Source: Devosia sp. A8/3-2 (GTDB lineage: Bacteria; Pseudomonadota; Alphaproteobacteria; Rhizobiales; Devosiaceae). Taken from it: a DNA stretch of 64,000 nt. A program made the position numbers and the translations under genes. The notes beneath the pieces are model-generated. The model saw only the letters and a list, made by a program, of their open reading frames with translations. It did no database searches and was not told where the DNA came from. Location: positions 3,636,156-3,700,155 of the forward strand of contig CP104974.1 in the NCBI GenBank assembly GCA_025452255.1, in the 5' to 3' direction. Of the stretch, positions 20,239-29,261 are shown piece by piece; positions within the stretch are counted from its first letter, which is position 1; each line of letters opens with the position of its first letter.

Positions 20239-21933
20239 GTGTCAAACGGCCTTCGTCGGAAATTGACCAGCTATGGCGACCGTGGCTTTTCCCTGTTCTT
20301 ACGCAAGGCTTTCATCAAGGCCATGGGCTATTCCGATGATGCGCTGGACCGCCCCATCGTGGGCATTGCCAATACCTATTCCGACTACAATCCGTGCCAC
20401 GGCAATGTGCCGCAACTGATCGAGGCGGCCAAGCGCGGGGTGATGCTGGGTGGCGCGCTGCCCATGGTATTTCCCACCATCTCGATCCACGAGAGCTTTG
20501 CCTCGCCCACCTCGATGTATCTGCGCAATCTGATGGCGATGGAAACCGAGGAAATGATCCGCGCCCAGCCCATGGACAGCGTCATCCTGATCGGGGGCTG
20601 CGACAAGACATTGCCGGCGCAAATCATGGCGGCGGCCAGCAGCGACATTCCCGCCGTTTTCCTGCCGACCGGGCCAATGGCGACCGGTCACCACAAGGGC
20701 GAGCGGCTGGGCGCCTGCACCGATTGCCGCCGCTTCTGGGGCCGGTTCCGGGCCGGGGAGATCGATGAGGCGGAAATCAGCGAGGTGAACAACCGGCTGG
20801 TCAGCTCGGTGGGCACCTGCACGGTGATGGGCACGGCCAGCACCATGGCCAATCTGACCGAGGTGATGGGACTGTGCCTGCCGCGGGCGGGCTCGGCGCC
20901 GGCGACCGAGGCGGAGCGCGTGCGCCTGTCGGAAGCCACGGGGAGCCTCGCCGCAAAGCTGGCCACAGAAGGCGGCCCGACGGTCAAGGATCTGCTGACG
21001 CCGGCGGCGATCCGCAACGGGCTGGTCGCCCTGCAGGCCATGGGCGGCTCGACCAATGCGGTGGTGCATCTGGCCGCGGTTTGCGGGCGGCTGGGCATTC
21101 CGCTGGATATGGCGCTGCTTGATGAGCTGGGGCAACGGGTGCCGCTGCTGGTCGATCTGCAGCCCTCGGGTCAGCATTATATGGAGCAATTCCACAAGGC
21201 CGGCGGCGTGCCCGCTTTGCTCAAGGAAATCCGCGGCGAGCTTGATCTGAGCGCGCCGACGATCCATGGCGCCAGCATTGGCGCGGTGATCGATGCCGTG
21301 GTCGATGAACCCGGCCAGACCATTATCCGCAGCATGGCGGCGCCGCTCAAGCCAATCGGCACGCTGGCCGTGCTCAAGGGCAATCTGGCGCCGCGCAGGG
21401 CGATCATCAAGCAATCGGCGGCATCCAAGGCGCTGATGCAGCATACCGGCCGTGCCGTGGTGTTCGATAGTGTCGAGGATCTGTCCAACCGCATCGATAG
21501 CGACGAACTCGACGTGGCGGCCGATGATGTGCTGGTATTGCGCAATGCCGGGCCCAAAGGCGCGCCGGGCATGCCCGAGGCAGGCTACCTCCCCATTCCG
21601 CGGAAACTGGCGCGGCAGGGCGTCAAGGACATGGTGCGGATTTCCGATGCGCGGATGAGCGGCACGGCCTTTGGCACGGTGATCCTGCATATTTCGCCGG
21701 AGGCGGCGGACGGCGGACCGCTGGCCATCGTGCAAACCGGAGACAGCATCACGCTGGACGTGCCCGCACGCACGCTCAATCTCGATATTGCTGCCGCCGA
21801 ATTCGAGCGACGCATGGCGGCGCTGCTGCCACCGCCCGAGACAGCGCGGCGGGGCTATGACCGGCTCTATCATGAGCATGTGATGCAGGCCGATGAGGGT
21901 GCCGATTTCGATTTCCTGCAGGCCAACCCGTGA
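20239..21933 (+). CDS. IlvD/Edd-family sugar-acid dehydratase
   Basis: Intact, 564 aa, GTG start at 20239 (MSNGLRRKLTSYGDRGFSLF). Cysteines for the Fe-S cluster sit in YNPCHGNVPQL, GGCDKTLPAQIMAA and GTCTVMGTASTMANL, and the family-typical CTDCRRFWGRFRAGEI is present. The C-terminal domain has MVRISDARMSGTAFGTVILH. The extended form with the DCRRFWGRFR segment matches sugar-acid dehydratases (arabinonate/xylonate/fuconate type), which remove water to give 2-keto-3-deoxy acids, rather than amino-acid-pathway IlvD. It is followed by a GTGA-overlapping amidohydrolase gene and an SDR, consistent with a non-phosphorylating sugar oxidation pathway. Exact sugar unknown. Confidence 0.88.
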   Translation: MSNGLRRKLTSYGDRGFSLFLRKAFIKAMGYSDDALDRPIVGIANTYSDYNPCHGNVPQLIEAAKRGVMLGGALPMVFPTISIHESFASPTSMYLRNLMAMETEEMIRAQPMDSVILIGGCDKTLPAQIMAAASSDIPAVFLPTGPMATGHHKGERLGACTDCRRFWGRFRAGEIDEAEISEVNNRLVSSVGTCTVMGTASTMANLTEVMGLCLPRAGSAPATEAERVRLSEATGSLAAKLATEGGPTVKDLLTPAAIRNGLVALQAMGGSTNAVVHLAAVCGRLGIPLDMALLDELGQRVPLLVDLQPSGQHYMEQFHKAGGVPALLKEIRGELDLSAPTIHGASIGAVIDAVVDEPGQTIIRSMAAPLKPIGTLAVLKGNLAPRRAIIKQSAASKALMQHTGRAVVFDSVEDLSNRIDSDELDVAADDVLVLRNAGPKGAPGMPEAGYLPIPRKLARQGVKDMVRISDARMSGTAFGTVILHISPEAADGGPLAIVQTGDSITLDVPARTLNLDIAAAEFERRMAALLPPPETARRGYDRLYHEHVMQADEGADFDFLQANP

Positions 21934-22785
21934 GCGAGCCTGAAGCGCCGCTCTGCCTTCCGCCCAAGCCATTGGGGACCCTGCCCCGCTTGCCCGAGGG
22001 CGCCTGCGATAGTCATTTCCATGTCTTTGAGGCCGGTGCGCCGCTGGCCTCGCCGCGCAGCTATACGCCGCAGATCATGACCATTGTCGATTGGCAGCTT
22101 TATGTCGCGGCCGCAGGAATTGCGCGGCGTGCTGGTGCAGCCCAGTGTCTACGGGCTCGACAATGGCGTCATGCTGCGTGCGATTGCCAGCGATCCACAG
22201 TGCCTGCGCGGCATCGCCGTAGTGGCGCCGGATATTTCCGCCGAGCATTTGCGCAAACTGGATGCCGGCGGGGTACGCGGCATTCGCATCAATACCCGCA
22301 ATAAGGCCGGGGTGGCGCTGGAAGCGGTGGATGAGTTGCTCGGCAAGGTCGCGCCGCTGGGCTGGTCAGTACAGTTTCAGCTGCGGGCGGAGCAATTGGC
22401 TGATGTGGCCGGGCTTGCGCATGGCGAGGTGCCGCTGGTGCTGGATCATCTGGCCTTCATCCGCTTTGGCGAGGCCGATACGGGCGAGCGGTTGGACGCG
22501 CTGCGGCATCTGCTCGACCGCCCCAATATCTACACCAAGATTTCGGCACCCTACCGGCTGACGGCGAGTGTCGACTATGCCGATGTGGGCGCGGCGATCA
22601 CTACGCTAGCGGCATCACATCCCCATCGCCTGCTCTGGGGCAGCGATTGGCCTCACACTGAATTGTGGGATGGGATGCCCGACGATGGCGCCTTGCTTTG
22701 TGCCTACGAAAAATGGCTCCCTATTCCGCAAGTGCGGCAGCAGATTTTCGTCGATACGCCCGCATCGCTGTTTTTCAGCCGCTGA
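21930..22785 (+). CDS. Amidohydrolase-family lactonase-like protein (frameshifted)
   Basis: GTG start at 21930 overlaps the dehydratase stop (GTGA). The TIM-barrel metal motif HFH is in CDSHFHVFEAG (about residue 29) and the C-terminal aspartate in LLWGSDWPHTELW. The order and spacing resemble the PF04909 amidohydrolase-2 group that includes 2-pyrone-4,6-dicarboxylate lactonase and sugar-lactone hydrolases. One break near 22112, where GCGGCCGCAGG probably stands for GCGGCGCAGG (VAA then QELRGVLVQPSVYG). About 285 aa. Between a sugar dehydrogenase and a sugar-acid dehydratase, opening a sugar lactone is the likely role. Confidence 0.78.
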
Positions 22786-22804
22786 CCGCAAGGAGATTTG
22801 ACGC

Positions 22805-23588
22805 ATGAAGCTTGGACTGGAAGGCAAACGCGCTTGTCCCGGGTGCCAGCAAAGGGCTGGGCGCAGCGATTGCGCTGAGCTCGGCCAATGAAGGCGCGCA
22901 AGTGATCGGCGCCGCGCGCAGCGTGGATCTGGTGACGGCGCTGGACGCCAAGGTCGACAAGACCCTCAATGGTTCGATTATTGGCCGCAAGCTCGATCTG
23001 GCGGATGAGCAATCCGTTGCAGCCCTCAGCGAGACGCTCATCGCCGAGGGTGGCGTCGATATCATCATCAACAATTTGGGCGGACCGGCGCCGGGCGAAG
23101 CTGCCACGGTGCCGCTCTCGGCTCGGAATGCCGGCTTTGACTCCATGGTGGGCAATATCATTGCGCTCAATCAGGCGCTGCTGCCCGCCATGACCACGCG
23201 CGGCTGGGGGCAGATCGTGACCCTGACATCGTCAGGCGTCGAAGCGCCCATTGCCCGACTGGCAATTTCCAATGCCCTGCGGCAGGCATTGGTGGGCTGG
23301 TCCAAGACGCTGGCGAGCGAAGTCGCTGCGTCCGGGATCACCGTCAATGTGGTGGTGCAGGGCCGCATCCATACCGACCGCGTCGATGAACTCGACGCGG
23401 CTGCGGCAAAACGGCAGAATATGGAGATCGACGCAGTGCGCCGTGCTTCCATCGCGACCATTCCAGCGGGTCGTTATGGACGCCCCGAGGAACTGGCCGA
23501 TGCGGTGGTTTTTCTGGTCAGCGAGCGGGCCAGTTATATCACCGGCTCACGCATCAGGATCGATGGCGGAATGATCCGCTCGATCTAA
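22805..23588 (+). CDS. SDR-family oxidoreductase lacking the usual catalytic Tyr (frameshifted)
   Basis: ATG 22805 behind [21 protein letters not shown] then, one frame over from about 22827, [20 protein letters not shown] (the GxxxGxG cofactor loop). NNLGG fits the NNAG element. In the active-site region [20 protein letters not shown] the Tyr expected of the YxxxK motif is not seen; the stretch continues [17 protein letters not shown]. This same 'SSGV…ISNALR…GWSKTLA' pattern occurs in an SDR subgroup annotated as 3-oxoacyl-ACP-reductase-like. The C-terminus ([19 protein letters not shown]) is normal. Third gene of the dehydratase operon; possibly a keto-deoxy-sugar-acid dehydrogenase, but the changed site leaves the activity open. 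Confidence 0.75.
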
Positions 23589-23589
23589 A

Positions 23590-23625
23590 GGAACTCGGGG
23601 GCAGTGATTGGCCGCCCCCAGTTCC
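23590..23625. terminator. Hairpin between convergent genes (probable bidirectional terminator)
   Basis: Arms GGAACT(C)GGGGGC at 23590-23602 and GCCCCCAGTTCC at 23614-23625 pair perfectly over 12 bases if the C at 23596 is removed. It lies between the SDR stop (23588) and the stop of the convergent small secreted protein (23633). There is no T run, so a terminator role is inferred from position. Confidence 0.55.
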
Positions 23626-23632
23626 GCAAGGC

Positions 23633-23991
23633 TTAGCTGCTGCTCGACAGCGTTTCAGGCGTACCAAATTCGCCGCGACCATAGGATTCACCGGTGCCGG
23701 TGCCATTGTTCAGCGACTGGCCGTTCAGAACGAGACCGGCTGGAAGGTGTCCTTGTCGAAGAACTGCGTCGTCGTGGTGCCATCGGCGGCAGTAACGGTA
23801 GCGCGGATTGCTCGGCCCCGGGCTTCAAGCTCGGTGGCTTCGATGCCGCGTTCGGCAAGGGTGCGCTCGATGTTGAACTTGGAGTGACCGAACAGGTCAT
23901 CATTGGTGGAGAGGCTGGCGGCATTGGCCATGCCCGGCAGGGCGAAGGCGGCAGCGGCGGTAGCAAGGATGGCAAAAGTAAAGGTTTTCAT
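23633..23991 (-). CDS. Small secreted protein of unknown function (frameshifted)
   Basis: About 119 aa. Start at 23991 (MKTFTFAILATAAAAFALPG), a clear signal peptide with likely cleavage after ANA. The mature part contains DDLFGHSKFNIERTLAERGI and TVTAADGTTTTQFFDKDTFQ. The frame breaks near 23727, where GGTCTCGTTCTG probably stands for GGTCCTGGTTCTG (QPVLVLNGQSLNNG); the tail is rich in Gly and Ser and ends PETLSSSS. No family recognised. Periplasmic or secreted. Convergent with the sugar-acid operon and preceded by a long gene-poor stretch. Confidence 0.65.
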
Positions 23992-24637
23992 TTGGGGTCT
24001 TCCTTTCGAAGGTGACGCCAAGCTAGGACCGCAAGATTGCCCGAAGCTTGCGGCCAGCAGAAAAGTGAAATTTTTTTACCGCGCACAAGATATTGATTAT
24101 ACTATGCTATTTTTAGCATGAACGCATTGTAATGAATGCGCGCCGCAAGGCTTTGCACATTGCCGCCACAATTGAATCCGGCGGGTGGGCTGGTTTCTAC
24201 TGCCGGAATTGGCCATCAGACCGTGACGGGTTTTTCGCTTTCGTCGGCTCCCTGATGGGCAGGCTTGCCGGGCATCAGGCGCTTGACGAAACGCTATAGG
24301 TCTCCTCCTCCGGCGAGGTCCATTCGCTGACCGCTTCGCCGCTCAGCATGGGCTGCAGGATGGCGCCGATCTGCGGCATGGAGCACAGCTCCGGCCTTAG
24401 AGAAGAGGAAATAGGGGTGTCGCTGGCCCGCCCACGCAGAACATGTTCGGCACAAAACCGATGACAAGGCACAGCAACGTGCCGGTTGTGTGCTGGCAAG
24501 CTTGCCTCAACATTGCGCGGCTTGGGGAAGCGTGAAATGCATGAGGGATCGGCAAAATGTGCAGGCGGGTGCTGTAAGGTTGCGGCAAGGCTTATCGTGG
24601 ACAATCAAGAGTATTATTGCCCGGGAGGCAGGTCTGC
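23992..24637. other. Gene-poor stretch of about 650 bases
   Basis: No confident gene. The AT-rich part at 24061-24135 (TTTTTTACCGCGC, then CTATGCTATTTTTAGCATG) probably contains the promoter of the small secreted protein. A weak leftward reading frame lies at 24216-24379 (listed separately). The promoter of the two-component system should lie just before 24638. Confidence 0.5.
24216..24379 (-). CDS. Possible small ORF (frameshifted, doubtful)
   Basis: Reads MPQIGAILQPMLSGEAVSEW then TSPEEETYS and, one frame over from about 24293, RFVKRLMPGKPAHQGADESE to KPVTV. A break of that sort (AGCGTTTCG for AGCCGTTTCG) would match the error pattern of this window and gives an uninterrupted 54-residue product. 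A weak GGAG lies about 12 bases before the ATG. No family recognised; codon-like composition is the only support. Confidence 0.25.
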
Positions 24638-25308
24638 ATGCGACTATTGCTGGTAGAAGATGAGCCCGACATGGCGGCTCTACTGCGCAGCGCTGGAAAA
24701 ACATGACTTCGTAACCGATATCGCGCCTTCGATCAGAAGTCGCCATTGAGGCGATCGAAACCATCAGCCATGACACGGTGGTGCTGGATCGCCAATTGGG
24801 CGATGGCGACGGCGCCTCGCTGATCGCCTATCTGCGCAAGCGGCGCCCCAATGTACCCATCGTGATCCTGTCCGCCCGCGGCTCGGCCAACGATCGGGTG
24901 GAAGGGCTTAATCTGGGCGCCGACGATTATCTGCCCAAGCCCTTCGTGATCAACGAATTGGTGGCGCGGCTGCGCGCCGTGCTGCGTCGGCCGAGCCAAG
25001 TGACGTCCAAGCCGCTGAGCCCGGGCAATCTGGCATTTGACCTCAACCGGGGCGAGGTGTTTGTTGCTGGCGAACGGCTCGACCTGCCGCGGCGCGAATA
25101 TCTGGTGCTCGAAAGCCTGATGCGCCGGGCCGGGCGGACAGTGCGGCGCAACCTGCTCGAAGAAGAAGTCTATGGCTCGGACGATGAAATCCAGTCCAAT
25201 TCCCTCGAGGCCCATATTTCGCGGCTGCGCTGCAAGCTGGCGGATGCCGGCGCCTCGGTCATCATCCATCCCGTGCGCGGGGTGGGCTATTTGTTGAAAC
25301 TGACGTGA
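24638..25308 (+). CDS. OmpR-family response regulator (frameshifted)
   Basis: Start ATG 24638 after GGGAGGCAGG (MRLLLVEDEPDMAALLRSA). The acidic pair is in VEDEPD, the phospho-acceptor Asp in TVVLDRQLGDGD, the conserved Lys in DYLPKPFVINEL; the C-terminal winged helix has REYLVLESLMRRAGRTVRRN and SRLRCKLADAGASVIIHPVR. Breaks near 24692 (AGCGCTGGAAAA, likely AGCGCCCTGGAAAA) and 24735 (GATCAGAAGTC, likely GATCGAAGTC). It overlaps the sensor kinase start by GTGA. Regulates transcription when phosphorylated by that kinase; target genes are not indicated, though the porin-like gene follows directly. Confidence 0.85.
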
Positions 25309-26699
25309 AACGACTTAGCCGCAATTCGCTCGCCCACAAGCTGACCCGCCAGATGATCCGCGTGCAGCTGCTGACGCTCGTGCTGTTTTTTGGCCTTGGG
25401 GTGTTTCCCACGGTCATTGCCCCCGTCATCGACTATCTGGGCGATGCCCAGCCCCTGGACCCCCGGGCGACCATGGCCTTCGCGCATAGCACGGTGGCTG
25501 TGGAAGGCGACCAGATCAATTACGTCGCCTCGCCCGATCTCGAGTCCCTGCGCAAGGACTATCCCAATCTCTGGTTTTACGTCCGCAACCAGTCCGGCGC
25601 TCGGGCCGCCGTTGGCGACGTCCCCAAAATGTACCAAGAGCTGGAAGACCAGCTCTGGATATTGGAATCGGTCGAGGTGCGCACCACCGACCCCAGCTAT
25701 GGCTCGCTCCTCGTGCGGACCGAGCAATCCCCCATCGGCACGGTCCGCGTCATGACCGGCGGCGGACCCACCACAGGCGTGGCCGCCATCATCAAGAAGA
25801 TTTCGGGGCTTTTGGCGATTGCCATGGTTGCCCTGCTGGGCACGGCCAGCGCCATCACCATTCCCATCATTGTCCGCCGGGAAATGCGCAGCCTCAAGGG
25901 CGCCGCCGACGAGGCCGAACTGATCGACATCGATGCCCGCGGCACCGGGCTTTCCACCGAAAGCCTGCCCGACGAGGTGCAGCCGCTGGTCAAGGCGGTC
26001 AATGACGGGCTGGCGCGGCTCGATGATTCCTATGCCAAGCGCGAACGCTTCCTCGCCGATTCCGCCCATGAATTGCGCACCCCCATCGCCATATTGCAGA
26101 CGCGCATCGAAATGGCCGAGCCCTTCCCCGAAAAAGGGCAATTGCTGGTCGATGCGGCGCGGCTGGCCAGTATGGCCGGACAATTGCTCGATCTGCAGCG
26201 CATGGACCTCGGCAACACCAATTTCGAGCCCACGGACCTAGGCGATATGGCCACCAATGTGGTGGGCGATCTGGCCCCGCTGGCCATTGCCGCGGGCTAC
26301 GAGCTCTCGCTCAATGCGCCCGACGCTCCGGTGATGGTACATGGCGACAGCAGCAGCCTGAGCCGGGCGCTGACCAATATCATCCAGAACGCCATTGCCT
26401 ATGGCGGCAAGCACGGCGAGATCATTGTCGAGGTAGGCCGCGACGGCACGATTGCCGTCAGCGACGAAGGTCCCGGCATTCCCGCCAGCGAGCGCGACCG
26501 GGTGTTCGAACCCTTCTATCGCGTCAAGCCGTCGTCACATGGCGCGGGGCTGGGCCTGAACACGGTGGAAGCCATTGTGCGGCGCCATCGCGGCTATATC
26601 ACGATTGCCGACGCACCCTCCGGCGGGGCCAGCGTCATCATAACCCTGCCGCCGCTGCCGGTCGCTGCAACAAAGCTGGAGCCGGAGCCGGCGCTGTAA
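25305..26699 (+). CDS. Sensor histidine kinase
   Basis: Intact, 464 aa, GTG start overlapping the response-regulator stop. N-terminal membrane segment (VQLLTLVLFFGLGVFPTVIA, about residues 25-45), a periplasmic sensor region of about 125 aa without a recognised domain, a second membrane segment (LLAIAMVALLGTASAITIPI), then HisKA with the phosphorylated His in DSAHELRTPIAILQTRI and HATPase_c with N-box NIIQNAIAYGG, G1 DEGPGIP and G2 GAGLGLN. Forms a two-component pair with the upstream regulator. Ligand unknown. Confidence 0.9.
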   Translation: MKRLSRNSLAHKLTRQMIRVQLLTLVLFFGLGVFPTVIAPVIDYLGDAQPLDPRATMAFAHSTVAVEGDQINYVASPDLESLRKDYPNLWFYVRNQSGARAAVGDVPKMYQELEDQLWILESVEVRTTDPSYGSLLVRTEQSPIGTVRVMTGGGPTTGVAAIIKKISGLLAIAMVALLGTASAITIPIIVRREMRSLKGAADEAELIDIDARGTGLSTESLPDEVQPLVKAVNDGLARLDDSYAKRERFLADSAHELRTPIAILQTRIEMAEPFPEKGQLLVDAARLASMAGQLLDLQRMDLGNTNFEPTDLGDMATNVVGDLAPLAIAAGYELSLNAPDAPVMVHGDSSSLSRALTNIIQNAIAYGGKHGEIIVEVGRDGTIAVSDEGPGIPASERDRVFEPFYRVKPSSHGAGLGLNTVEAIVRRHRGYITIADAPSGGASVIITLPPLPVAATKLEPEPAL

Positions 26700-26808
26700 T
26701 GCCCACGCAAGCTTGGGGGATCAATCTGGGCTCAGTACAGCGGACAAGCGCCTCATGCCGAGGTTGCCATCCGGCCGCTGCGCAGCGATTTCTCAGGAGT
26801 ATGACCAA

Positions 26809-27451
26809 GTGTCCCTTCGCACCCTTACCCTCGCCGCCCTGCTGAGCGGCACTGCCGTCGTCGCATCGGCTTCCGCCACCCGGGCTGCCGATCTCTATAC
26901 GCCGGCGCCCGCCCAGATCGCCTATCCCGACGCGGGTCTGGCCGTCGTGAGCGACACTGGACCGGCTTTTACGCTGGCGCCCATGCCGGCGTGGTCAGCG
27001 CCGATGATTTCGACAACAGCAACTTCTCGGGCGGCGTACAGGCCGGTTATCTGCAGCAGTTCGACCAGTTCGTGGTCGGCGGCGAAGTCTCGGGCACGCT
27101 CAGTGATGAGCTGCGCTACGAGCTCACCCCCGATGCCGGCCTGACGCAGAACTGGTCGTTGGCCGCCAAGGGCCGCGCCGGTGTGGCGCTGGGCAGCACC
27201 CTGATCTACGGCACCGCCGGCGTTTCGCTGGCTGAGCTGGAGCCTTCGGGCACCACCACGTCGGGCAAGGACACCTATGCCGGTGCCGTGTTCGGCGCAG
27301 GCGTCGAGCAGGATCTGGGCAACAATATCAGCGTGCGCCTGAATATCTGCAGACCCGCTATTTCGACGTGGACAGCACCGTCGCCGGCGTGGGCCGCACC
27401 GACGATCTGACCAACCATGCCATCACCGTCGGCGTGAACTACCGCTTCTAA
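26809..27451 (+). CDS. Outer-membrane beta-barrel protein, Omp25/Omp31-like (frameshifted)
   Basis: GTG start at 26809, 6 bases after an AGGAG site. Signal peptide MSLRTLTLAALLSGTAVVAS ends about ATRA. The mature part begins ADLYTPAPAQ and continues TGFYAGAHAGVVSADDFDNS, GGVQAGYLQQFDQFVVGGEV and RAGVALGSTLIYGTAGVSLA, the alternating pattern and 'W/T-GFYAG-GAG' start of rhizobial Omp25/31-type 8-stranded barrels; the last residues ITVGVNYRF end in Phe as expected for BAM recognition. Breaks near 26957 (GACACTGGACC) and 27343 (CGCCTGAATAT, likely CGCCTGGAATAT). About 214 aa. Confidence 0.8.
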
Positions 27452-27457
27452 ACAAAC

Positions 27458-27478
27458 GGCCGCGCTGCATTGCGGCCG
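27458..27478 (-). terminator. Hairpin between convergent genes
   Basis: CGGCCGC and GCGGCCG pair across an 8-base loop between the porin-like gene stop and the Lrp-family stop. Read leftward it is followed by TTTGTTT, so it could end the Lrp transcript. Distance from the Lrp stop is about 80 bases, which weakens the call. Confidence 0.4.
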
Positions 27479-27558
27479 CTCATCGTGCATTGACCTCCAT
27501 CGGCAAGACACGGAAAAATCAGGGCTTCGGCTCCGATTTTTTCGTTTTGGGAGCCACG

Positions 27559-28017
27559 CTAAACTGGCAGTTCGGACGTCTGTTTCACGACTCGGCTGGG
27601 GACGTCGGTTTTGACGTTCTGAACGCCTTTGATGCGGCTGAGATGTTCGGACTGGAAGCGGCGGTAGTCGTCGATGTCTGCGGCGACGACGCGGACCAGT
27701 ACGTCGCAATCACCCAGCATCAGATAGCATTCGAGCACTTGCGGCAGCTTGAGCACTTCGGCGACGAAATGCTCGATCGTGTCCTCGTCCTGCGCCTTGA
27801 GCCAGACGCGGGCGAAGAGCGTGAGGCGCTTGCCGATCTTAGCGGGGTTGAGCACGGCCACGTAACGGTCGATGATGCCGGCCTCTTCCAGCAGGCGCAC
27901 GCGGCGCAGGCAGGGCGAAGGCGACAGGCCAACCACTTTGGCCAGTTCGATATTCTGCATCCGTCCGTCGCGCTGCAGGGCGCGCAGAATCTTGCGGTCG
28001 ATATCGTCAAGCTGCAT
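27559..28017 (-). CDS. Lrp/AsnC-family transcriptional regulator
   Basis: Intact, 152 aa from MQLDDIDRKILRALQRDGRM. The N-terminal helix-turn-helix has IELAKVVGLSPSPCLRRVRL; the C-terminal RAM (AsnC_trans_reg) domain has VLECYLMLGDCDVLVRVVAA. A start two codons upstream is possible; the MQLD start aligns with the family. It is divergent from azlCD with about 150 bases between, the usual place for the regulator of this branched-chain amino-acid exporter, so it probably senses an amino acid and controls azlCD. Confidence 0.9.
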   Translation of the reverse strand: MQLDDIDRKILRALQRDGRMQNIELAKVVGLSPSPCLRRVRLLEEAGIIDRYVAVLNPAKIGKRLTLFARVWLKAQDEDTIEHFVAEVLKLPQVLECYLMLGDCDVLVRVVAADIDDYRRFQSEHLSRIKGVQNVKTDVPSRVVKQTSELPV

Positions 28018-28165
28018 TGGCACTGGATTCCACGAATTGGGGTTTTCAGCATATCATATGCCGCTATTGGGGAAAATCACGCTCTCTTTGCAACCCAATT
28101 GCGCCGAAACTGGAATAGAAGAACGGCTTTGAAGCAAGACCGCACAGGGCGGCAGGAGGATGCAA

Positions 28166-28906
28166 GTGAGCGCGATGGAAGGCGAGGCGGGTGCGGAGCA
28201 AGCCCCCATTCGGTCCGAACTCTGGCGCGGCATAAAGGGCTGCATTCCGGTCCTGCTCGGCATTATTCCCTATGCCCCGGTGCTGGGCGCACAGGCGGCT
28301 CAAAAGGGCCTGAGCGTGCTCGAAGTGCCGCTGATGACCGGGCTGAATTTCGCCGGCGGATCGGAATTTGCCGCCATCCAGCTCTGGACCTCGCCGCCGC
28401 ATATCGTGCTGATCGTGGCCATCACCTTCCCGGTCAATAGCCGGCATTTGCTGATGGGGGCGGCCATCGCGCCCTTTCTGCGGCACCTACCCAAGCGCAA
28501 GGCGCTGCCGGCGCTGTTCGCCATGACCGATGAAAGCTGGGCGCTCGGCACGGCCGATGCCAAGGCCCGCGCCGACCAAGGCCTGCAGCCGGCATTCAGC
28601 CTGCCCTATTATCTGGGCACCGCGCTGGTGTTCTATGTGGCACGGGTGGCCTTCACCACGCTTGGCGCGGCGCTCGGCCCGGTGCTGGGCGATGTGGAAG
28701 CCTATGGCTTCGACATGGCGTTTCCGGCCGTGTTCCTCGTGCTGATGGCCGGCATGTGGAAAGGCTTTGGCGCCGCGCGGCCATGGCTGGTGAGTCTCGT
28801 GGTTGCGGCGCTCACCTATCTCTTCGTGCCCGGCGCTCGGTATGTGGCGGCGGGCGCAGTATCCGGCTTGATCGCGGCCTATGTGCTGGCGGGAGACGAG
28901 GCATGA
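28166..28906 (+). CDS. azlC: AzlC-family branched-chain amino-acid exporter, large subunit
   Basis: 246 aa. The AGGAGG site at 28154-28159 lies directly against an ATG at 28160, too close to use; GTG 28166 is 6 bases away and is taken as the start (MSAMEGEAG). The protein is mostly membrane helices, with CIPVLLGIIPYAPVLGAQAA, NFAGGSEFAAIQLWT and FPVNSRHLLMGAAIAPFLRH, conserved in AzlC. AzlC and AzlD together export branched-chain and similar amino acids. Its stop overlaps the azlD start (ATGA). Confidence 0.88.
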   Translation: MSAMEGEAGAEQAPIRSELWRGIKGCIPVLLGIIPYAPVLGAQAAQKGLSVLEVPLMTGLNFAGGSEFAAIQLWTSPPHIVLIVAITFPVNSRHLLMGAAIAPFLRHLPKRKALPALFAMTDESWALGTADAKARADQGLQPAFSLPYYLGTALVFYVARVAFTTLGAALGPVLGDVEAYGFDMAFPAVFLVLMAGMWKGFGAARPWLVSLVVAALTYLFVPGARYVAAGAVSGLIAAYVLAGDEA

Positions 28907-29202
28907 TCGATCCCCTGACCGTCCTCACCATCGTGCTGATGGCCTCGGCCACCTATTGCACAAGGATCATCGGCTATCTGGTGCTGCGCAATCGCACGCT
29001 CAGCCCGCGGGCCACGGCCCTCATGGAAGCGGCGCCGGGCTGCGTGCTGATTTCGGTGATCGCGCCGCATTTCGTGGCCAATAATCCGGCCGATTTGATC
29101 GCCATTGCCATCACCCTGCTCGCGGCCACGCGCCTTTCCATGCTACCGACGGTGATGGTTGCGGTCGCCGCTACAGGGCTGTTGCGACATTTTATTGGCT
29201 AA
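28903..29202 (+). CDS. azlD: AzlD-family branched-chain amino-acid exporter, small subunit
   Basis: 99 aa, ATG at 28903 overlapping the azlC stop. Four hydrophobic segments; TYCTRIIGYLVLRNRTLSPR and EAAPGCVLISVIAPHFVANN are typical of AzlD. Small membrane partner of AzlC. Intact. Confidence 0.87.
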   Translation: MIDPLTVLTIVLMASATYCTRIIGYLVLRNRTLSPRATALMEAAPGCVLISVIAPHFVANNPADLIAIAITLLAATRLSMLPTVMVAVAATGLLRHFIG

Positions 29203-29261
29203 GCAAATTCCGTCACAAACCGGCTTGCCATTGCCGCCGCAAGCTGATTGATTGCGCCCAT

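Noticed and set aside
20299..21972. A 557-codon minus-strand frame opposite the IlvD-type dehydratase
   Set aside because: The plus-strand gene is complete, with all cluster cysteines. The antisense product has no recognisable motif.
24275..24604. A 109-codon minus-strand ORF upstream of the two-component system
   Set aside because: The N-terminal half has no coding character. Only the segment listed at 24216-24379, read with a frame correction, looks remotely protein-like.
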